Below, one piece after another: positions 13,088 through 16,559 of a stretch of DNA of 16,559 nt. The stretch is from NCBI GenBank assembly GCA_016463385.1, contig JAEMRL010000010.1, forward strand, positions 1 to 16,559. Reading direction: 5' to 3'. The notes under the pieces are model-generated. The model was not told the origin of the DNA. It ran no database searches and saw nothing but the letters and a program-made list of their open reading frames with translations. This DNA is from Thermoleophilia bacterium. GTDB lineage: Bacteria > Actinomycetota > Thermoleophilia > Miltoncostaeales > Miltoncostaeaceae. The position numbers and the translations under genes are program-made. Within the stretch, counting starts at the first letter, position 1. Every line of letters begins with the position of its first letter.

Positions 13088-13616
13088 AGTACGCCTCGGG
13101 GTCGAGCTTGAGCGCCTCGTTGAAGCGGTTGACCATGTTGTAGAGCGCCGCGATCATCGTGATCTCGACGATCTGCGACTCGCTGAAGAAGCGGCTGAGG
13201 TCCGCGTACACGGCGTCCGAGATCGCGCCCGGCCGCAGCGTCAGCTCCTCGGCGTACGCCAGCGCCGCCCGCTCGTCGTCGCCGATGTCCGCCGAGGCCG
13301 GGTCGCGCATCTCGGCGATCTCGATCGGGGTGAAGCCCATCTTCGCGCTGATCTGCTCGTGGGCATGGGTGCAGTAGGCCGAGCGGTTCAGCATCGAGAC
13401 GCGGAGGATGATCCGCTCCTTCAGCTTCGCGTCGATCTCGTCGGGCTGCTGGACGGCCGCGACGAACGGCCCCATCGCCGCCAGGATCGCCGGCTTGTGG
13501 GCGAGCGCCTTGTAGATGTTCGTCACCTTGCCCCGCTTGGCGACCATCCGCTCGAAGGCCGCCCGGACCGTCGGATCCTCGGTCGTCGCCTCCTCGATGT
13601 ACGTCACCCGCGCCAT
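13086..13616 (-). CDS. Carboxymuconolactone decarboxylase (CMD/AhpD-like) family protein
   Basis: A 176-residue all-helical protein. The AhpD-like core is LKERIILRVSMLNRSAYCTHAHEQISAKMGF (65-95). Only C82 of the usual CxxC is present; the second position is Ala (YCTHAH), so disulfide peroxidase chemistry like AhpD is unlikely without a partner. The C-terminal helix QIVEITMIAALYNMVNRFNEAL is also typical of the family. ATG (rc of 13614-13616) follows an AGGGGGG ribosome site; the frame is open upstream but Arg-rich and non-conserved. A possible promoter is TTGGAC (13713-13718) with TAGCGT (13688-13693), spacing 19. The substrate is unknown; related proteins act on oxidised aromatics or reduce hydroperoxides. 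Confidence 0.88.
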   Translation of the reverse strand: MARVTYIEEATTEDPTVRAAFERMVAKRGKVTNIYKALAHKPAILAAMGPFVAAVQQPDEIDAKLKERIILRVSMLNRSAYCTHAHEQISAKMGFTPIEIAEMRDPASADIGDDERAALAYAEELTLRPGAISDAVYADLSRFFSESQIVEITMIAALYNMVNRFNEALKLDPEAY

Positions 13617-13718
13617 CCGGCCCCCCTGATCTCGTCTCCCGGTGACGCCGCACCACCATCGGCGGCGACGGCGGACCACTGCCGGGGACGCTAGTCCGGT
13701 GGTGTCGCCCCGGTCCAA

Positions 13719-13730
13719 GACCGATCGGTC
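13719..13730. promoter_or_regulatory. Perfect 12-bp palindrome upstream of the CMD gene
   Basis: GACCGATCGGTC is its own reverse complement and directly abuts the candidate -35 (rc of 13713-13718) of the CMD gene. This is an operator-like placement. The regulator is unknown; GC-rich palindromes of this length occur by chance, so the confidence is low. Confidence 0.25.
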
Positions 13731-13749
13731 GCGCGTCGATAGGTCCTCG

Positions 13750-14613
13750 TTATCGATCGGACCGAGGCCGAACCGGAAACCTCTCGAATCGCTGGACGCC
13801 GATCACCGAGAGGAGCTTCAGCCTCTCGTAGTCCTCGGTCCCCGGCGTCGCCGTGTAGACGAGGAGTGACTGCGCCTGGTGCTCCGCGACGAGCACCTGG
13901 CAGTCGAGCTCGATGGTCCCGACCGACGGATGCACCATCCGCTTGCGCTGGCTGGTGTGCACGGCCACCTCGTGGTCGTCCCAGATCGTGCTGAACTCCT
14001 CGCTCTCCTCGCGCAGGCGAGCGACCAGGTCGGCGGCCCTCGAGCCGGGTCCCCCCCGGGCCAGGACTGCGCGGAGGGTGGCGACCCAGGTCCGCGTGTG
14101 GCGCTCGTGGTCCTCCTCCGGGTAGAACGATCGCACGGCCGGGTCGGTGAACCAGCGGTAGTAAAGGCTCCTCGAAGGGCCCTCGTAGGAGGTCTGATCC
14201 CCGAGGAGTGCGACCGCCAGCGGATTCTGGACGAGGGTCTCGGCGAGCTCGGAGACGACCTGCGCCGGCGTGTCGAGGCGGTCGAGCACGCGCATGAGGG
14301 CCGGGTTGACGTGATCGGCGCTCCCGGCGCGCGGCGGGGCGGTGTGCCCGGCGAGGCGGAACAGATGGTCCCGCTCGTCCTGGGTGAGGCGCAACCCGCG
14401 CGCGATGGCCGCGAGCATCTGCACCGACGGCTGTGGCCCGCGCTGCTGCTCCAGGCGGCTGTAGTAGTCGGTCGACATGTTCGAGAGCGCCGCGACCTCC
14501 TCGCGGCGCAGGCCGCTGGTGCGCCTGCGCGGGCCCTTCGCCAGCCCGACGTCCTCGGGCTGCAGCGCCTCGCGGCGGCGGCGGAGGAAGTCCGCGAGCT
14601 GGGCCCGGTCCAT
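13750..14613 (-). CDS. XRE-family regulator with MmyB-like ligand-binding domain
   Basis: A 287-residue DNA-binding protein. The N-terminal helix-turn-helix runs through residues 5-80: LADFLRRRREALQPEDVGL, RRTSGLRREEVAALSNMSTDYYSRLEQQRGPQPS, then LAAIARGLRLTQDERDHLFRLAGH. The C-terminal half (about 105-280) matches the MmyB-like ligand-binding domain, with NPLAVALLGD, RWFTDPAVRSFYP and a terminal LLVYTATPGTEDYERLKLL block. In actinobacteria this family commonly regulates adjacent, often divergent, redox enzyme genes and may sense a lipid-like ligand. The ATG (rc of 14611-14613) has no ribosome site but has CATAAT ending 6 bases before it, pointing to a leaderless message. The gene is divergent from the small ORF and LLM oxidoreductase unit. 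Confidence 0.92.
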   Translation of the reverse strand: MDRAQLADFLRRRREALQPEDVGLAKGPRRRTSGLRREEVAALSNMSTDYYSRLEQQRGPQPSVQMLAAIARGLRLTQDERDHLFRLAGHTAPPRAGSADHVNPALMRVLDRLDTPAQVVSELAETLVQNPLAVALLGDQTSYEGPSRSLYYRWFTDPAVRSFYPEEDHERHTRTWVATLRAVLARGGPGSRAADLVARLREESEEFSTIWDDHEVAVHTSQRKRMVHPSVGTIELDCQVLVAEHQAQSLLVYTATPGTEDYERLKLLSVIGVQRFERFPVRPRSDR

Positions 14614-14619
14614 GCGCCG

Positions 14620-14625
14620 ATTATG
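14620..14625 (-). promoter_or_regulatory. -10 element of a leaderless promoter for the XRE regulator
   Basis: On the - strand CATAAT matches TATAAT at 5 of 6 positions and is followed by exactly 6 bases (CGGCGC) and then the ATG. Transcription would therefore start at the A of ATG. No Shine-Dalgarno lies between. The -35 region (about 14643-14648) is weak and overlaps the first palindrome of the pair at 14649-14696. Confidence 0.55.
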
Positions 14626-14648
14626 CGGGGGCGCGGCCTCCCCAGCCA

Positions 14649-14696
14649 GGGACCGCCGATCCCTGGCCCGGCGCCCATCCGGGGATCGCCGATCCC
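14649..14696. promoter_or_regulatory. Twin operator-like palindromes between the XRE and LLM units
   Basis: GGGACCGCCGATCCC (14649-14663) and GGGATCGCCGATCCC (14682-14696) are two copies of one 15-base site. The second has perfect 7-bp arms around one central base; the first has one mismatch. Both are followed by TGG. Their centres (14656 and 14689) are 33 bp apart, about three helical turns, so dimers would sit on the same face of the DNA. The first overlaps the XRE -35 area and the second lies just upstream of the LLM-side promoter. The adjacent XRE regulator is the obvious candidate binder. Confidence 0.6.
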
Positions 14697-14735
14697 TGGA
14701 TCGACGCTCCCCTTTCACGCACGCGCGCGGCGGAG

Positions 14736-14741
14736 CATCAT
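14736..14741 (+). promoter_or_regulatory. Candidate -10 for the small ORF and LLM oxidoreductase unit
   Basis: CATCAT lies exactly 6 bases before ATG 14748, the same spacing as the XRE promoter on the other side. CTTTCA (14712-14717) is a possible -35 at 18 bases. If correct, the message is leaderless and begins at the small ORF. The match is weaker than for the XRE promoter. Confidence 0.35.
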
Positions 14742-14747
14742 CGAACC

Positions 14748-14864
14748 ATGACGACCACACCTCGCACCCTCCGGGATCCGCACGGCCCCTCCGGCCGCAC
14801 CGCAGCCGCGGGTCGCCCGGGCACCCTCACCGCCGCGCACCACCCGTCGCCGGTGGCCGCCTGA
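14748..14864 (+). CDS. Small ORF (38 codons) upstream of and overlapping the LLM oxidoreductase gene
   Basis: ATG 14748 to TGA 14862-14864 encodes a 38-residue peptide beginning MTTTPRTLRDPHGPSG and ending HHPSPVAA. Its final A is the A of the next gene's ATG (TGATG), a classic coupling junction. The peptide is Pro, Arg, Thr and Ala rich, with no hydrophobic helix and no recognised domain. The LLM start has only a weak ribosome site of its own, so this ORF may deliver ribosomes to it, or act as a leader peptide. I do not recognise a homologue, and it could be fortuitous. Confidence 0.4.
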   Translation: MTTTPRTLRDPHGPSGRTAAAGRPGTLTAAHHPSPVAA

Positions 14865-15742
14865 TGCGACTCGGCGTCCACTTCGTCGACTTCACGCTGC
14901 CCGGCGGCCCGGCGGCCATCGCCCCGACGCTTGCCGCGACCGCACGAGCAGCCGAGGAGGGCGGCTGCGCGTGGTTCTCGGTGATGGACCACTGGTTCCA
15001 GATGGAGGACTTCGGCGGTCCCGAGGAACCGATGCTCGAGGGCTACACCTCCCTCGGCTTCGTCGCCGGCCAGACGCGCACGATCGACCTCGGCCTCCTG
15101 GTCACGGGTGTCACCTACCGGCATCCGGGCCTGCTCGCCAAGCAGGTGACCACGCTCGACGTCCTCTCGGGGGGCCGCGCGGTGCTCGCGATCGGGGCGG
15201 GCTGGTACGAGCGCGAGCACGCGGGGCTCGGCGTCCCGTTCCCCCCCGTGCCGGAGCGGCTCGAGCGTCTCGAGGAGACGCTCCAGATCTGCCGCCAGAT
15301 GTGGAGCGACGACGACGGCCCCTTCGAGGGCAGGCACTACCGCCTGGCCGAGACGATCTGCTCCCCGCAACCGCTCCAGGAGCCCGCGCCCAGGATCATC
15401 GTCGGCGGCGGCGGCGAGCGGAAGCTCCTGCGGCTCGTCGCCAGGTACGCCGACGGGTGGAACTTCTTCGGGATCAGCCCGGCGGTCATCGGCCACAAGA
15501 TCGAGGTCCTCGACCGCCACTGCGAGGCGGAGGGTCGCGATCCGGCGAGCATCACGAAGACGATCCTCGCCCTCGGCGACCCGCTCGCCGACGTCGACGC
15601 CTTCCTCGCGGAGATGGACGAGTACGCCCGGCTCGGGGTCGAGCACGTCCAGGTGATGCCGAGGGGCCCCGACCCGGTGGGCGTCGTGAGCCGGCTCGGC
15701 GAGGAGGTCGTCCCCCGCCTCGCCGGGATCGGCCCGGCCTGA
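14864..15742 (+). CDS. LLM-class F420-dependent oxidoreductase (Rv1855c-like)
   Basis: A 292-residue luciferase-like monooxygenase-fold (TIM barrel) enzyme. The start MRLGVHFVDFTLPGG and the blocks WFSVMDHWFQME, LLVTGVTYRHPGLLAKQVTTLDVLSGGRAVLAIGAGWYEREHAGLGVPFPP, and PRIIVGGGGERKLLRLVARYADGWNFF follow the Rv1855c-type F420 family closely, and the length is normal. Such enzymes use reduced deazaflavin F420 (some use FMN) for hydride transfer; the substrate cannot be told from sequence. The start at ATG 14864 overlaps the small-ORF stop by one base. It is divergent from the MmyB-like regulator, a common pairing, so ligand-dependent control by that protein is likely (inference). Confidence 0.9.
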   Translation: MRLGVHFVDFTLPGGPAAIAPTLAATARAAEEGGCAWFSVMDHWFQMEDFGGPEEPMLEGYTSLGFVAGQTRTIDLGLLVTGVTYRHPGLLAKQVTTLDVLSGGRAVLAIGAGWYEREHAGLGVPFPPVPERLERLEETLQICRQMWSDDDGPFEGRHYRLAETICSPQPLQEPAPRIIVGGGGERKLLRLVARYADGWNFFGISPAVIGHKIEVLDRHCEAEGRDPASITKTILALGDPLADVDAFLAEMDEYARLGVEHVQVMPRGPDPVGVVSRLGEEVVPRLAGIGPA

Positions 15743-15799
15743 GCGCTCCGCGCCGGAGGACTCGGGCGCGATCCAGAGCAGGCCGGCGGCACGACGACC

Positions 15800-15837
15800 C
15801 CGGTCGAGATGCCTCATCAGACCGGCATCCCGACCGG
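15800..15837 (-). terminator. Terminator hairpin between tRNA-Ser and the LLM gene
   Basis: CCGGTCGAGATGCC (15800-15813) and GGCATCCCGACCGG (15824-15837) form a 14-bp stem with a 10-base loop. The one imperfect pair is a G-U wobble in the - strand RNA but an A-C mismatch in the + strand RNA, so it best fits termination of tRNA-Ser, whose 3' end is 5 bases away. It may also stop the convergent LLM transcript. No T run is present. Confidence 0.65.
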
Positions 15838-15842
15838 ATCAG

Positions 15843-15930
15843 CGGAGAGAGAGGGATTTGAACCCTCGAGACGGGAAACCCGTCTACGCGCTTTCCAGGC
15901 GCGCTCCTTCGGCCGCTCGGACACCTCTCC
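15843..15930 (-). tRNA. tRNA-Ser (anticodon GGA)
   Basis: The - strand from 15930 to 15843 (88 bases) is a class II tRNA: acceptor GGAGAGG with TCTCTCC (one G-U pair), a D arm with GAGCGGCCGAA, anticodon stem CGCGC/GCGCG with loop CTGGAAA (anticodon GGA, reads TCC and TCT), a long variable arm AGACGGG-TTT-CCCGTCT, and T arm GAGGG-TTCAAAT-CCCTC with discriminator G. The 3' CCA is not encoded. Confidence 0.97.
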
Positions 15931-15940
15931 GGGGGCGCCG

Positions 15941-15946
15941 ATCGTA
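15941..15946 (-). promoter_or_regulatory. -10 element for tRNA-Ser
   Basis: TACGAT on the - strand lies 10 bases before the mature tRNA 5' end, nearly the same spacing as at tRNA-Val. The -35 is not clear in the GC-rich upstream sequence. Confidence 0.4.
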
Positions 15947-16098
15947 GCGCACGGCCGCGGCCGCTTCGCGGACGGGCCGACCGGGTGGAAGCCCGCAGCG
16001 CCCATCCGGGGGGCGCACGACGCGGGGTGGAGCAGACGGGCATAGCGTCCCTCTCGAGACGCGCACGCCGCGTCCGGATCACGAACCAGGAGGCGGTC

Positions 16099-16447
16099 AT
16101 GTCCAGCTCCACGGGTGCGGCGCCGGTCGCCATCGTAACCGGGGGCGCCGCCGGCATCGGCCGCGCGGCGGCGGACGCCTTCGCCCGTCGCGGCGCCGCG
16201 GTGGTGATCGCCGACCTTCCGGGCGCGGCCGGCGCGGAGGCGGCCGATGAGTTGCGCGCCCAGGGGCACCGGGCGCTGTTCGTCCCCACGGACGTCTCGC
16301 GGCCGGGCGACGCCGAGCGCATGGTCGCGGCGGCGCTCGAGGCCTTCGGACGACTCGACTGGGCCTTCAACAACGCCGGCATCGAGGGACCGTCGGCGCC
16401 CCTGGCCGACGTCGCGGAGGACGACTGGGACCGGGTGATCGCCGTCA
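16099..16447 (+). CDS. Short-chain dehydrogenase/reductase (SDR), N-terminal part only
   Basis: ATG 16099 with AGGAGG (16088-16093) five bases upstream begins a classical SDR. The Rossmann NAD(P) motif is TGGAAGIG (14-21), DVS follows at 65-67, and NNAG sits at 91-94. About 116 native residues are present, ending DDWDRVIAV. The frame stays open to the window end, but from 16448 on it is an inverted copy of this same gene, so the translated tail is not real. The true continuation can be read on the opposite strand of the loop (16448-16492) as NLKGVWLCMRHEIPA, a normal SDR block. The catalytic Ser-Tyr-Lys region is missing. Ala38/Asp39 after the second strand suggest NAD preference (inference). 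Confidence 0.9.
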
Positions 16448-16559
16448 TCGCCGGGATCTCGTGGCGCATGCAGAGCCAGACGCCCTTCAGGTTGACGGCG
16501 ATCACCCGGTCCCAGTCGTCCTCCGCGACGTCGGTCAGGGGCGCCGACGGTCCCTCGAT
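16381..16559. repeat. Terminal fold-back inverted repeat, probable chimera
   Basis: Bases 16381-16447 and 16493-16559 are reverse complements over 67 bases with one mismatch (16405 versus 16535), around a 45-base loop. Both arms are the same stretch of the SDR coding sequence, and the loop read on the - strand is the next 15 codons of the gene. This is what a strand-switching artefact of amplification, or an assembly hairpin, produces at a contig end. It is not a transposon end or a terminator. Confidence 0.9.

Noticed and set aside
15809..16045. + strand frame containing EREGFEPSRRETRLRAFQAR
   Set aside because: This is the antisense translation of tRNA-Ser, a familiar false protein signature.
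15552..16505. - strand frame starting MIAVNLKGVWLCMRHEIPAM
   Set aside because: Its start is a genuine SDR segment but in the inverted arm of the fold-back; the rest reads antisense through the SDR and tRNA-Ser, so it is a chimeric artefact.
16381..16559. Terminal inverted repeat as an insertion-sequence end or a biological terminator
   Set aside because: Both arms are the same coding segment of the SDR gene and the loop continues that gene; no transposase or target duplication is present.
1..16559. CRISPR arrays, integrases, transposases, phage genes or a replication origin
   Set aside because: I looked for repeat-spacer patterns, recombinase motifs and DnaA-box clusters and saw none.

Overview
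The window is a very GC-rich bacterial fragment (third codon positions are almost always G or C). It carries an F420-type LLM oxidoreductase, an MmyB-like XRE regulator, tRNA genes without an encoded CCA, and several promoters that look leaderless. Together these suggest an actinobacterium, possibly Thermoleophilia. That placement is inference from gene content and style, not a taxonomic result. The left edge cuts a gene. The right edge is a fold-back inverted repeat that looks like an amplification or assembly chimera, so sequence after about position 16447 should not be read as native order.

Region 1 (1-7935, + strand) is dominated by a tightly packed transition-metal locus. It encodes a secreted DUF4331 protein, a membrane-anchored TPR protein, a NicO/RcnA-type Ni/Co transporter with an extracytoplasmic N-terminal domain, a Fur-family regulator, and a complete CbiM-CbiN-CbiQ-CbiO energy-coupling-factor (ECF) Ni/Co importer. 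Most junctions are stop/start overlaps, so translation is probably coupled. Two different metal transport systems sit with a metal sensor and two less understood envelope proteins. This is the most interesting part of the window.

Region 2 (7913-10453, - strand) holds prfC (release factor 3), whose 3' end overlaps cbiO convergently, then a small secreted SIMPL-like protein, a short coding remnant, a terminator and tRNA-Val(CAC).

Region 3 (10509-13032) is a DNA-alkylation repair operon on the - strand: a MarR regulator, the AlkA-type glycosylase and an Ogt-type methyltransferase. It is divergent from a cupin gene on the + strand. No Ada-type sensor is present, so the MarR protein is the likely controller.

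Region 4 (13047-15742) has a carboxymuconolactone decarboxylase-family protein, an XRE/MmyB-like regulator, and a divergent unit made of a 38-codon small ORF coupled to an Rv1855c-type F420 oxidoreductase. Two matching palindromes 33 bp apart lie between the divergent promoters.

Region 5 (15800-16559) has a hairpin, tRNA-Ser(GGA) and the start of a short-chain dehydrogenase, which runs into the fold-back at the end of the window.
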